Shown piece after piece: positions 11,615 through 23,310 of a stretch of DNA of 64,000 nucleotides (position 1 is the stretch's first letter; every line of letters begins with the position of its first letter). Origin of the DNA: Paraphoma chrysanthemicola (Eukaryota > Ascomycota > Dothideomycetes > Pleosporales > Phaeosphaeriaceae); assembly GCA_020744225.1 (NCBI GenBank), contig JAGMWG010000018.1, forward strand, positions 744,001 to 808,000, written 5' to 3'. Below the pieces are notes generated by a model, which made no database searches, was not told where the DNA came from, and saw only the letters and a program-made list of their open reading frames with translations. The translations under genes and the position numbers were made by a program.

Positions 11615-13965
11615 ATGCGCCACCGCGGAAACATACTGACCAGTCACAGGAACGCGAGTAGACGAAATGGAAAGCCTGCCTCATGTGAACCATGTAGGAT
11701 AAACAAAACCAGGTGTGACCATGGCCGACCCAAGTGCGACAGGTGCAAGCAGCGGGGAATCGAGGAACGATGCTTCTACCACCCTGCGCCACTTACGAAG
11801 CCTCGTAGCACCAAAGATGAAGCGGGTACAGGCGAATCTCGTCCCTTGAAGCGAAAGTATGACTGCCCAGATCTAGCCGACGTGAAACCGAGACCTGTAT
11901 TGACCGGAGCAGACGCCCATCAAAAGCAAACCCATCAGATCCCCCTGCATTTTCAGCCACAGCCACTTCGCCCAACGACAAGCTTGCAGATGCAGTCGCG
12001 GCCGATGTCTACCATCCAGGATTCCTTGGACCAGGTTCATACGCCGTTCTTCTCCCTCAAGATGAAGAATCAAGCGTGCCACGGGAGCGTGAAGTCTCTG
12101 TCGCTTCTGAACGATCTGACTGGGAATTGACCCACCAGCATCCTCTTACCAAATCGATGCGCTACCAGATGGCCAGTGATGTGTTAAAAGTGTTCCGTCA
12201 TTACAATGCTCTCAGAGAGCTCATCTTGTGGTACAATGCAAGCAACGAAGCTGGCGTTGTACCGGCGCAGCTCCAGGTCGACGCGATCAATGCCATTGAA
12301 GCTGTTGTCGACAAACACGACCTCCGCAAAGCAGCTCCCAGTCCTCAACTCATCTCGCAAGTTTTGGAATGCACAAGCCGGCCCTTTGTCATTGCACAGA
12401 CTCTCGAAGCCCGCGACTTCCATATCCTATGCTCAGGAGAGAATCTACGCTTCGAGATTATCGGTAATCTGCTAGCCACTGCTGGAAGGTCCCTCACTTT
12501 TGGCTTCGCTCCAGATCTATTCAGTGATCCCGTGAACCGCGGCTTGAAGTCTCAGTTCGTAGACGAAGTGCTTCGTGCAAGCACGACCTGCCTCTTTTTG
12601 TGCACCATGCTTGCGACGGTTAACGATATTACCATCTGGATGTACTACGAGAATTATCTCTTCACCACGATGATGTGCGGCTATGCTGGTCCACCGTCTT
12701 GGAGGCGTCTTGGTGAGCTCTCGACACAGATCTACGCTTTAGGCATACACAAGGAATCGACCAGCGCGAATGTTCCCACTTGGCTTAAGGAGACTCGCAA
12801 ACGAATCTTCTGTTCGTCTTACAACCAAGACAAATCCATCTCCACCTTCTTGGGACGACCCATACGAATCAGCAAGCGACACACAGACGTGAGTCTACCA
12901 TTCGATATAACAGACGAAGTTACGGTTGGCGACCAGGCCGCCCTGAACCAAGCAATTAAAGAGCTTGACAAGGACGGCTGGAACACCAAAGGTCGCTGGC
13001 TGCGAGCATCTTGGATTGTATGCAATTTCTCTCTACTCTAACCTATCTATACTGACTCCTGCCAGCGCCATCGCTATACGTCCCTCCAATTCCGCGAAGA
13101 AGTTCTCGACTTCTCTCTCAACAAGCTCGACGACCGCGCTCGCCTTGCCCTCCTCGACATCTCGGCACGCATCCGCTCCTCCTGGGACTCTCTCCCGCAA
13201 CACCTGCGCTACTGGAAAACCTGTTGGGACGAAGGTATCCCGTCAACAGTCTGCCTCATGCTTGTCATCGTCCACTTGACACACTGGTACTCGGAGTTCA
13301 TGATTCAAAAGCTCCTCTCGCCTGCCCCTCTAACCTCGCACGCCGCCCTCCTCCGCGTCTCAACCGACCTCCTCTCCAACGTTCTCACGCTCGGCACCAT
13401 CCGTGACCGCAGCTACGACGTCCATCGCGACTTGCTGCATTGCATCCTCCTCTTCGGCGTCCCTGCCGCAAGCGTGCTTGCAAATGCTCTGCGCGAACAA
13501 CACGCCACATCCGCCCCTTTCCCGCCAGATATCTCCAGATCGGAAATCGTGCGCATGTTATCGGTGCTTATATCCCATCTCGACGCCGCAGCACACGTCG
13601 AGAACAGCGGCGCCAGACAAGGCGAGGCAAACTATAATCTGTGCCGCAAAGCCAGCCGCATATTCACTAAAGTCATCGACGCGGTGCTGGACAACAAGGC
13701 TGTGGGTATCACGCCGAATAGCGCGGATGACAACATGTTCGGCGCGGATGTCAACGAGGAGTGGGATTTCCGGGGCTTTGAGGGACCAGGGTTGGATGGA
13801 TTTGAGGGCACGATGATGGAGTTTTCAGGACTCGGGCCGTTGGGCTTGAGTGGAGGGAATGGAGTTGGGATGGGTATGGGCGGAATGGGAGGAATGGGAA
13901 TGAGTGGAGTGGGAGATGGAGGAAGTGGAATGGATTGGGGCGCAGTTGGGCAGTGGAGTCTTTAA
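11615..13965 (+). CDS. Zn2Cys6 fungal transcription factor
   Basis: Exons 11615-11856, 11913-13017 and 13066-13965, about 748 aa. The introns are GTATGA...GAGCAG and GTATGC...GCCAG, and both restore frame exactly. Near the N-terminus is a zinc cluster, CEPCRINKTRC then CDRCKQRGIEERC, followed by a basic linker. The middle is the fungal_trans regulatory domain, with the typical ARRxxW-like region replaced by PSWRRLGELSTQIYALGIHKE and the GRPIRIS segment. The last ~60 residues are acidic, then Gly/Met-rich. It is predicted to be a DNA-binding nuclear regulator with unknown targets. A branch-like CTGAC and CAG at 11637-11648 leaves open an extra upstream exon. Confidence 0.88.
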
Positions 13966-14062
13966 TTAATAGGTCATGGGTAATGTTTAAGGTCAAGGCG
14001 CGGATGGGTATTAATGAGCACAAGGTATAATATTAGTCCTTCATTACACACAACGCGATATA

Positions 14063-14683
14063 TCAAGTACTGCTCCTACTCTTCTTCCACGCATTCTCCT
14101 TCCCCTCCGCCTCCCTATTCCCTTTCCCATCGACATCAGGATCAGATTCCGAAAAACTGCGCTTCAATCCACGGCCTCTAGTTTCGAACTGCTCTCTTTG
14201 ACGCTCTCGTTCCTCTCCCTCTCCCTCTTGTCGCAATTGCTGGAAGTCGTCTACCTCAACACTCTGCACTACACCCCCCTCATCACCCTCAATCTCATCT
14301 CCATCACCTTCTTCGTCCAATCTGCCTATGCCGAGCCCATTTCCCTCATACATTGGTAGCGACAAACTCTCTTTCCATGCACGCTGTTGCTGGGGGCGGA
14401 TATAGGAAGGCGCTTGAGGGAGAAGCTGTGTGCGCATATAACTCTCCGGATACGCAATATCAACTAGATGGAACACTTTTGACGGCGCGATTCTGGTCGG
14501 ATAGGGCGGATACGCGGATGTGAAGTGTGCAGAGGGAGAGTACGAGTGATTTAGTTGATTCGAAGTATTCTGGGTGGTAGTGGATAAAGTGTTTCTTGCT
14601 GAGTCTTGCGCGTGCGGGTATGGGACAAGAGATGTCATGTTTGCCATATTGATAGGGTGTGCAATGTAGCGACGGCTTCGCAT
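14063..14683 (-). CDS. hypothetical protein, low complexity
   Basis: Single exon, up to 206 aa; a second ATG at residue 13 (MANMTSLVPYPHAQ) is an equally good start. I do not recognise the family. The N-terminal half is Ser/Thr/Pro/Tyr-rich. The C-terminal half alternates acidic runs (DEEGDGDEIEGDEGG) with Arg/Glu/Gln-rich helical sequence and ends in a basic stretch (KENAWKKSRSS) that could be a nuclear signal. It lies tail-to-tail with the Zn2Cys6 regulator. Composition suggests disorder, so it may or may not be expressed. Confidence 0.45.
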   Translation of the reverse strand: MRSRRYIAHPINMANMTSLVPYPHAQDSARNTLSTTTQNTSNQLNHSYSPSAHFTSAYPPYPTRIAPSKVFHLVDIAYPESYMRTQLLPQAPSYIRPQQQRAWKESLSLPMYEGNGLGIGRLDEEGDGDEIEGDEGGVVQSVEVDDFQQLRQEGEGEERERQREQFETRGRGLKRSFSESDPDVDGKGNREAEGKENAWKKSRSST

Positions 14684-14928
14684 GAGACTTCGGGCACAAG
14701 AACGGGAAGATAAACCAAGCGGAATGTTTCAGAAGAAAAGGCAAGAAGTAAGTTTGTTGATGTGTGTTGGATTCTCATCTCAGAACCTTCTTTGTCACAT
14801 CATGCCGGATCCGGATGTGAACGCCAAGTAACGTGATCACGCGTAACAAAGATAGATCCTTTGGAATGTAAACGCTAAAACCACGCATGCAGACACCACG
14901 CTTTTCGTTTGCCATACACGACGCACAT

Positions 14929-16452
14929 CTACACGCTAATTGTCTTGAACACGCCAAACCCAGATCCTCCTGTCGCCATGATCGTGCCGGGTATTTGCGG
15001 GTGCCAATGCGCCTCCTTGATCTGGTCCATGTAGTGCACGAAGAGTAATTGTGGTGGCACATCTTGCACACCTGCTGTATCTCTGCTCTCTTCGTCATCC
15101 AATTCGACGGCAAGATCCCAAAGAGTGAGTGTGTTGTCGCCGGCGCAAACGAGGACGATGCTGTCGTCGGTCGGGTGCCATTCGACAGAAGTGATCTGTT
15201 CTTTGTGGAAAGTGTACGATGCAACAGGCGAGGGTTTAACGTCGCTTGCCATGGAGGTTGAAGGTTTCCATTGCCGCAGGTCCCATACGGCCCATTCGCC
15301 ATCGTCAGCACCGGAGGCGAGCAAGTGTGCGGTTTGATGTGACCAGCTCAGGACGTTGACGTCTGTTTTCGAGACCTTGACGCTGACGGCTGCTTTTCGT
15401 GATTTTGATCGCGCATCCCAGATCTTGACTGTGCCGTCATTTGACGCTGAAGCAAAAACATGCTTTTCCGATGGTGACCATTGGAGCTCTTCTACGGTTC
15501 CTTTGTGTCCTGTAAAGGGTGTAGTGTCGGTCACGAAGCCGCCACCCTGTGTCCGAGTAGTTGCGAAGATGTTGCCAGCAATATCGCCCGTTAGAAGCTT
15601 GCCCTCGGGTATCAATGGTGACCAGTCTAGCGCGTAGCCCTCATTCGACTTGTGTGCGCGCACCGTACATACGGGCTTGTTTTGTGTGGGGGAAATTGTG
15701 GTTCCAGGGACGTCGAAGGCTGTTAGATGAGGTGTGACATCGTAGATGAGGACCTGTCCTGACTCGGTCATGGCGGCTGTGAGCGTTGTGGGAGGGCTTG
15801 CAGATGTGCTTTGCGGTGTCTGGTGTGCTCGTATGCGGTTCGTGCAGCTCGCCAGCGGTATTGACTTGGTTTCGAGGATAGGGTCTGAGGCTTCATCATC
15901 TGATTCGTCATCCTGCTCTTCGTCCTCCTTCTCCATGCGCGACAGACTGCTCATCTTCATGACCATAATCTGGTTCTCCTTGTCCCGCCCTCGCGCCGCC
16001 TGTGTGCCGGCCACTGCGTATACGGTTGCGGGGTATGTCTTGCGATCCGATCCTAGGCTGTCTGGTATTATGTCGCATGACAGACATGGCCATGGCGCTT
16101 CGAGTGTGTGGAGCAGCTCGTATGTAGACAGATCGGGGTTAAGAGTTTCGCCTGGCGAGAGCTTGTGCCGACCAGGTATGAAGGTGCCTTGATCAATGTC
16201 CATTCCGTCTTGCAACTGTTAGCTATATTGTGCAATCTTTGAGCGTTCTCACATACTCTCTCGTTCTTCAGCCTCCCGCTCCTCGTCTGGCCGGCCGTCT
16301 ACGCCTGCCTCGAAAATTTCATCTTCGCTTTCGAACTCGTCCTCAAACTCGTCCTCGAAGTCGCCAACCTCGTCTTGGTCAATTTCCATGGGCCGATCTC
16401 CATTTTTGATCGCCTCCTGCTCTTGTTCCGAATCTGCGGGTCGCTTTGCCAT
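14929..16452 (-). CDS. RRB1: ribosome assembly protein RRB1 (GRWD1 family)
   Basis: Exons 16257-16452 and 14929-16208 (intron GTATGT...TTGCAAG with TAGCTAAC branch site, phase 1), 491 aa. RRB1 is the nuclear chaperone of ribosomal protein uL3 in 60S biogenesis. An acidic N-terminus (EIDQDEVGDFEDEFEDEFES) is followed by the histone-H4-binding-like CAF1C motif (GRHKLSPGETLNPDLSTYELLHTLEAPWPCLS...). A beta-propeller of WD40 repeats comes next, with recognisable ends VKIWDARS, WAVWDLRQ and LTLWDLAVELDDEE. An acidic insertion (EKEDEEQDDESDDEA) lies before the repeats, as in yeast. The length is close to yeast Rrb1. Confidence 0.93.
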
Positions 16453-17414
16453 GTTGGAATGTTGTATTTATTGTGTGGGTAGTGCGCGCAAATGCTCTAA
16501 AAAAAAGTTCTCGAAAAGTGTCTGAGGCCATGGTGGGGAAGCGACTTTTTTGCCAAGAGCTTATCGATAGTGCTAGCGGCGTCAGAAGCAGGAAGCACTC
16601 TGAGCTCCGATTCGACAGCACCATGGAGAGTTTGAAAGCCATGCCTATTCATTAGGACTTGGTTGCGTCTTGATGAATTGTTGCGTGCTTGTTGCGTGCG
16701 ACTCCGATTCGTAGCTGCACAACGGCCGAGCGTGAGTGCCTGCCGTGACTGGGTGGCTCTTACCCTGACATACAATCTGCACATCTATTCCTGTGAAGCG
16801 GCTGAAAACATACATCGTCCCTACAAGTAGGCCACTGGCCATCTGAGAATTCATGTTGTCAAACCTTGGTTCGTGTGGATAGTTCGGGAGTTGATGCCGC
16901 AAGTCTATCGAATGAGAGTCCCCAGACTCGTGGACACGAAATGCTATGATTAGAGCTCGTCTTCGCATGGCGTCCCAGGTGATACTTTGCAAAATCGTTC
17001 ACGGCCTCTGGGGTATCATTGGGGTTTTTAGATAGACTTCTGGCCAACATCAAGACCAGAAATCCGTTTCCAACTCAGTCCGCCCTATCGTCGCGCTTAT
17101 TTGTTAGCGCCGCGGTGCGGCCTTTCATCATCAACCCACTTTCTCCAATCGCACCCCAGCAAGCCACATTGAGACGTCGCTCGCAACCCCACAGCGCCTG
17201 CAGAGCCTCCTGAGCTGCTGCATGTCTCTCCCAACGCGTCCGGACACGACCACGCTCCCACAACACCCACCTTGCAGCGCCCGACGCGTGCGCGACTGTT
17301 GAGCGGGGCAAGCATTGGCCGGCCATCTGCACCTCTCCTATTCGCTCATCCAGAACATCCCAGGACCCCAGCAGCTCGAGTCAAGCGCATACACAAACAA
17401 TCCCATTTCTCGCC
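16453..17414. other. divergent upstream region of RRB1 and the septation GTPase
   Basis: This ~960 bp region holds both promoters. On the minus strand, 16497-17043 contains open frames with protein-like composition but no splice model I can defend. The 150 bp before 17415 are rich in C and CT runs, as is common in fungal 5' UTRs. Confidence 0.4.
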
Positions 17415-18808
17415 ATGGATATGTACCCCGACCAGCAGCAGCCGCCTCAACAGGCGCACGCTGAACAGCTTCAGGCTCAGCCGCAGCCGCAGATGCAGAT
17501 GCACACCGAAGTGCAGCCTGAGCAAATGCAGCAAGCCCACCAGATGCAGCAAGCCCACCAAAGACAGCCTGACCAGCCCGTCGCAGAGGAGCAGGAAGCG
17601 CAAAAACACATGGACCAGACTATGGACGTGGACGATAGTATGAACACCACCATCACTGCCTCGACGGTCGGACCCCTCCCTAGCTTCCACCCAAACAACA
17701 ACGGCGGCTATCCTGCCAACAACGGTGGTTATCCTGCCAACAACGGCGTTTACGCGCAGAACGACCCGTACGCCACCAACAATACTGGCTACACACCACC
17801 ACCGGAACAACACCGACCCTCCACATCCTACTCCGACACCGCATACCAGTACACCACACACAACGGCTCGCGCTTCAACACACCCTCAGACGCCGATACA
17901 CCGCCGCGCCCGTCGTACTACGATGGCAGCAAAGAGACACACATGGGTCAGTCGCATTCGCGGCCAAACTCACAGATGGGACGATACCCAGCGTCAGAAG
18001 GCGCATCAAGATCGAATTCGTATCAAGATCAGAATCAGCGGAGCACACAGCAGCAGCCGCCTCCGCCAGAGAACGCCAACAAGAACGCCAGCGTAGTCAT
18101 CAAGGTTGGCATGGTCGGTGACGCGCAGATTGGCAAGACCAGCTTGATGGTGAAGTACGTCGAGGGCAGCTGGGATGAGGACTACATTCAGACATTGGGT
18201 AGGTCATGCGGTGCGAGGGCTCTATTATAAACACTAACAAATAAGGTGTCAACTTTATGGAAAAGACCATCTCGATCCGAAACACCGAAATCACCTTCTC
18301 TATCTGGGATCTCGGAGGTCAGCGCGAGTTTGTAAACATGTTGCCACTGGTGTGCAACGATGCTGTGGCCATTCTTTTCATGTTTGACTTGACACGCAAG
18401 AGCACACTCAACTCTATCAAAGAGTGGTATCGACAAGGGCGCGGTTTCAATAAGACGGCGATTCCCTTCTTGGTCGGCACCAAGTACGACCACTTTGTCA
18501 ACTTCCCTCGCGAAGAGCAGGAGGAGATCTCAAATCAGGTACGCAATGTTGGGCAAAAGTGCACAACATTAGCTAACGTTTCCCAGGCTAAGCGGTTTGC
18601 GAGAGCAATGAAGGCCAGCCTGATCTTCAGTAGCACCAGCCACAGCATAAACGTGCAAAAGGTATACATTCAGAGACTTCCCCGCAGTACCGAGCTAACA
18701 CAGCCCCAGATCTTCAAGATTGTGCTTTCAAAAGCGTTCGATCTGAAGTGCACGATTCCCGAGATCGAGAACATTGGCGAGCCTCTTCTGCTCTACCAAG
18801 CCGTCTAG
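17415..18808 (+). CDS. SPG1: septation GTPase, Spg1/Tem1 family, with long N-terminal extension
   Basis: Exons 17415-18198, 18246-18538, 18587-18661 and 18710-18808, 416 aa. Spg1/Tem1 sits on spindle pole bodies and switches on the septation initiation / mitotic exit network. The GTPase domain starts near residue 222. It has G1 GDAQIGKTS, the WDLGGQREF switch typical of this family, TKYDHF in place of the usual NKxD, and the C-terminal SSTSHSINVQK. The first ~220 residues are an extension rich in Gln, Pro and Asn. It includes three copies of a NNGGYPA-like unit and Gln-Ala-His repeats. Introns 2 and 3 are each 48 nt, keep frame and contain no stop. Yeast and fission-yeast proteins are about 200-245 aa, so the extension is notable. 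Confidence 0.93.
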
Positions 18809-19395
18809 TCGCCGGATCGCAGAGTCAAGCCTCGGGTTGAAGGCCAGCTAATGAATCTCCGAAAAGAAGTGGGGCGTGTCTTCTACAGGAACGTGAGCAT
18901 GAGCGAATGACTTTGATGATTTTGCGTGGGATTGCATGTCTTGGCGATTGGAGTAGGACAATGTGCCGCATAAAACGGTTGGGCTAAAAAGGCGTTCGTC
19001 TGCTTGGAACGCAAGGAGCATTGAGGGCGCAGTGCTCTCAGAGGCATCGATCGTGCTGGCGCGCTATGCATGCCTAAGCGGAACGACTCCTCTTTATACA
19101 ATACTGTAGTGTCTATGAAAACATCGTTTACCGTAAACCAACATCATGCAATCCATTCTCATCTGCTGCGAGGTTTGGCGGGGCAGGTGTAGCCGGGCCG
19201 ATGACGCAAGAATAGGCGACTAGCTGCTCCTCCGCCAAAAAGTTCCCAGACAGCTAATTGACGATTGTATGCGACACTACCCAGTTCACAACCATAAACC
19301 TCACCACGCGAACCGCTTCACAGAACACCATCAACCTAGGCGTACCCCAGCAACGGCTGAGCCAATACATCGCCGGTCAAAGTTCTGCGACCAAA

Positions 19396-20043
19396 ATGTC
19401 CCTTCCCACACTCGCCCTCCCAGGGCAACTTCTCGGCCCAGTAGATAAATACCTTCCTGGCCCAGGCACACACATACACGAGCAACAGATCTACGCCTCA
19501 ATTGCCGGCCCCGTCGTATCCTCACCCTCTCCGCGCACCTCACAAACACCCTCAACCTCGACATCCAAATCAAAACTCGTCCCTCTCCTCTCCATTTCGC
19601 GCCCACCCAACACCACCTCTGACCCCGGCATCCTCGGCACCGGCAGTGGCGGCGGCGCGCCCATCCTCCCCGAGGTCGACAGCATTGTTCTTGCGCGGAT
19701 AACACGTCTCGGCCCACGGTTCGCAACGTGCGAAATCCTCGTCATCAACGACATCGTCTGCCGTGAAGCATTCCAGGGTCAGATCCGACGTGAAGACATT
19801 CGCGCGACGGAGAAGGACAAGATCAAGATTGAAGAGAGTTTCCGCGTGGGCGATTTGATACGCGGTACAGTGATTAGTCTTGGAGATACGGGCAGCTACT
19901 ATGTCGCAACGGATCGGAATGAGTTTGGCGTTGTGATGGCGAGGAGCGAGGAGGGGAGGGTCATGTATCCGGTTAGTTGGAAGGAGTTCAGGGATCCAAT
20001 AACTGGGAGGGGGGAGGCGAGGAAGGCGGCGAAACCATTTTGA
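19396..20043 (+). CDS. CSL4: exosome subunit CSL4
   Basis: Single exon, 215 aa from the ATG at 19396 (CAAAATGTC). CSL4 is a cap subunit of the RNA exosome that processes and degrades RNA in nucleus and cytoplasm. The N-terminal domain begins PGQLLGPVDKYLPGPGTHIHE, the classic CSL4 opening with the PG(D/Q) motif. A low-complexity Ser/Thr/Pro linker follows, then the S1 RNA-binding domain (VLARITRLGPRFATCEILV ... FRVGDLIRGTVISLGDTGSYYVATDRNEFGVV). The C-terminus keeps the WKEFRDPITGRGEARKAAKP segment. An in-frame ATG at 19258 adds 46 residues with no family match, so I rejected that start. Confidence 0.92.
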   Translation: MSLPTLALPGQLLGPVDKYLPGPGTHIHEQQIYASIAGPVVSSPSPRTSQTPSTSTSKSKLVPLLSISRPPNTTSDPGILGTGSGGGAPILPEVDSIVLARITRLGPRFATCEILVINDIVCREAFQGQIRREDIRATEKDKIKIEESFRVGDLIRGTVISLGDTGSYYVATDRNEFGVVMARSEEGRVMYPVSWKEFRDPITGRGEARKAAKPF

Positions 20044-21635
20044 TGGGCGTAGGTCTCTGGGTTGAAGATTGAAAGAGATATTATGAGCTGGTTATGTTGT
20101 CGCAAAAGATCTAATGAGATGCGCTCGCGAGGGAAGAGCTGATTGATGTGGAGGAACGGAAGATACGACCATCGATGTCTATCGAGATAGGAACAGTCCA
20201 ACGCCGCTGCCAGATATCGGCCGAGCAGTAATCTTCCCCCGAGTGCGGCAAGGCTCCAGGCGCAGCAGACACAAGAAGTCTATGGCATCAAATGCCAGTC
20301 CGTCGAGTGGCCTCAGAGAGAGCAGCAAATCCATGTATGCAAGACTTGCATAAAAACCACGGATTCCAAAATACCATCAAGACAAGTCCTAAGAAGAATC
20401 AAATCCCACTCCAAGATTCCCCATCCCTTCGCGACAAGAAAACTATCTCAAATCCTTCACTCCCCAAATATCTCGCAGTACGTACGCCATATCTCAGGGA
20501 AAAAAAACTCAAATACTCACATATGCACATCACCCATTCAATCCGCCCCGCCCTGTCAATGCGTTTCCCACCGCACCCCCGCGCATCAATTCATGCGTTT
20601 CCCCCAATTCCCATGCCCACCCAATCCCCATGCATCCTCCCCCACCCATCAGCCTGAGCACGCTTGACACCGACGTCGGCCCAGCCACCCCGATCCAGAC
20701 CATTGTCCACCTGGACATGGACAGCCCTGGTGCACTACATTGCAATCCCGGGCACAACATCTGCTCGACAATGATGTGTTGCCTGGGATAGGCCCTGCTT
20801 TTGCGCACACTGTCAGAACCTATTCGACGCGGGTCGGGAGTCCGGGACCATGGAGTGTGGATTGGAATTTGCGGGGCAGCATGGATGAAACGCAGGATGG
20901 GTGATCTGCCGGGAAGCGTTGAATATGTGATCTAGAGCGCGAGGAATGAAGTAAGGTATATTTTTGGGCGAAGTATGATTTGCAGGTTACAATGCGGGAT
21001 TGTTGGGAGTTGGGCGGGGGGTTGTAGTAGTGTAATTAGGATCTGTGGTTTGAGTTTGGGGTATGCGTGAATGATTTGGCAAAGTAGGAATTCAAGTTGA
21101 TATTGATTTCAAGTTGCGCTATGTAGCCATGTACAATGAAGTAGCAAAAACTCGCTCAATTCGATTTACGCTTGCTGTTCTGTTGCTGAATGGTCCTATC
21201 TTGTGAATGCGCACTTCGTTAAAGCAATATGCATGGTCAAATGCTTACATATCTGCTCGAGCGCTCGTGGGCGGCTCCTATGTGACAACAGTATCGTCTC
21301 AATCTTCAGACCTACGTCTTCTGTGTCCCGTACCCCGTCTTGCGGACTTTGGCTTCTTTCTTCAATCCACCTTGCTCCAATTCGGGCCTTTCGAAGTGAA
21401 GTCGTCCCCTGCGCTGCGATGTGCATCTTTCCAACTCTCGTACGTGGTAGTCGTGACTGCGCCAAACGCCATTCCATGATGCATGCTAAAGCCATCTCAC
21501 CCCTCCATCTTTACTGACGATCGGTAATTAACAAGTCACCGTCTTCAGCCGCTTCTCTTGTCCGCCTCCTACAGCGTCATTCAAATTCTTACAGCCAAAA
21601 AGTGAGGAGTGCTGGTCCTCGGGTCAAATGGAAAA
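20044..21635. other. intergenic region, convergent 3' ends of CSL4 and STE50
   Basis: About 1.6 kb with no open frame above 121 codons and no recognisable domain. A CCC/CAT-rich tract lies at 20560-20660. I see no gene; the two 3' UTRs probably occupy part of it. Confidence 0.5.
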
Positions 21636-23310
21636 CTACAACACACCGCCTGGAAGTGGCGTGCCTCTGTTCTGGCCACCCCATCCAAACCCATCTGACC
21701 CTGATGGCACAGGTCGAACGTCGTTTCCACCGACCGTGCTGACATGCCCTTCTGCCGGCGCAGCGTGTTTCCTCAACATGAACATAGGCTTCCGGCCTTC
21801 CTTGTCCAGTTGCTTGAACAGTATCAGTGGCCGCTCGTTCAAGCCCAAGCAGCGCTCTTGGTCACCATGAACGATGTAAAGGGCATACTGCCGCCAATCT
21901 GCTGTAATGTTGTATTTCTTGAGCGCGACTGGGAGAACCTTGTGGCAAGGGTCGTCGATCGACACTCGGAATGATTTGAATATCTCGACTTGGGGGTTCG
22001 TCGATGGGGTAGACGCGGGGTTGGACGTGGGCGCATTCAGTGTGCTCGAGCCGCCTGATAATGGCGGGTCGCGATCGTCGGGATTCGGTGTGGGTTGTGT
22101 GTTGTTTCGTAAAGGTCGTGAAGAGAGGGGAGCCGGTGTCGAGCGGGGGTCGCGGTTGCGGTCAGAAACCATGGTGGAGTCCGATGCCCAGGTGCCTGTT
22201 TGCGGCCAGCTCGGCGTGTTGTCATGTCGATCATGGTCGTTCCGCAAGTCGCGAGCGTATTGCCCCCTTTGGTTCTGTGCGTACGCTGGCGATGTGGGCG
22301 ATGGCTGCGTAATAGAGCTAGGCGACATTTGCGGGCCGGCGCCGAGGGATGCTGTGAGGTGTGAGGATGCTGCTACAGCTGCTGCTGAAGGATCCAACGA
22401 AGAATGATCGATAAGAGTGCGGTGCTCTTGGATGGTTGGAGAGGGGTTCTTTGGAGCTGACCCAAGGAAAAGCTTCTTGGTGGAGAACTTACGCGACAAG
22501 CTGCTCCCACCGGATCTTTCTTGGGTAGCCGGGGGTGATGTGACAGAGTGTTCGTGCGGAGTGGGTAAAGGCTGCTGGCTGTCCTTGAGCATGCGGAGGA
22601 GTGGTAGCATCTCCTCGCGCAGTCGCTTGTTCTCGTCTATGACGCGACCGAGGTCTTCCCTCAGGTGCCGCAGCTCCGCCTCTGCTGTGTGTATCCGCTC
22701 GTCTCGCATCTGCACGACTCGAATGACCTTTGCGAAGTCGTCTTGTGTGGGCGGGGCTTCCTGTGCCGAAGTGTCCGCAGCTGCAATAGTCGTTAGTGCA
22801 GTAAGGTGGAACAGATAGGGCACGTACATAACGGGACGTAGTCGTCCGGCTCAATGGGCACATTCTGCTTTATCTTGATCTCGTAGACGGCCTTGAGTAT
22901 GGTGAGCCGGTGCCCAACACTGCCCACACCCATCTCCTTGAGCTCGGCATGCTGGAGCGCCGCCAGCACGTCGCCGGATATGTCCTCCTCTGGTGTCCGT
23001 GTTAGTATGGGCACGCTGTGCGATTGCGGCGCCACGTACCAGCAAACGTGTCTGCATACTGCTCCAGGCCGAGGTCGGATATGAAGTCGGCGACCTGGTC
23101 CTCTGTCCATTCCATGATCAGGCCCGTCGGGCTGCTCTTGCTGTCCCGCGAGTGGGTGAAGGTGGTCGGGGTGTGCTCTGTGCTCAGCGGGCCGGAGCTG
23201 GTGGGCGAGTTCTCGTACTCGCGGGGCAGGGTCGGGCTCATGACGCTGCGCTCGAATTCGTCGTCGGCGTCGGCGTCCGAGTCCTCGTGGTACTTGGACG
23301 TGTAGGCCAT
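21636..23310 (-). CDS. STE50: MAPK pathway adaptor STE50
   Basis: Exons 23040-23310, 22828-22989 and 21636-22780, 525 aa. Both introns (GTACGT...CACCAG and GTACGT...TTGCAG) end phase 1 and restore the SAM and linker reading frame. Ste50 links upstream GTPases to the MAPKKK Ste11 in mating, filamentation and osmotic signalling. A SAM domain is read across exons 1-2: MEWTEDQVADFISDLGLEQYADTF then DVLAALQHAELKEMGVGSVGHRL. Next come a predicted coiled coil (RDERIHTAEAELRHLREDL), a long Ser/Pro-rich disordered region, and a C-terminal Ras-association domain from about residue 425 (VEIFKSFRVSIDDPCHKVLPVALKKY). The domain order matches STE50/SteC orthologues. Confidence 0.93.

Noticed and set aside
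15049..16192. Long plus-strand frames opposite RRB1, up to 148 codons
   Set aside because: They are antisense shadows of the WD40 coding sequence and have no family features.
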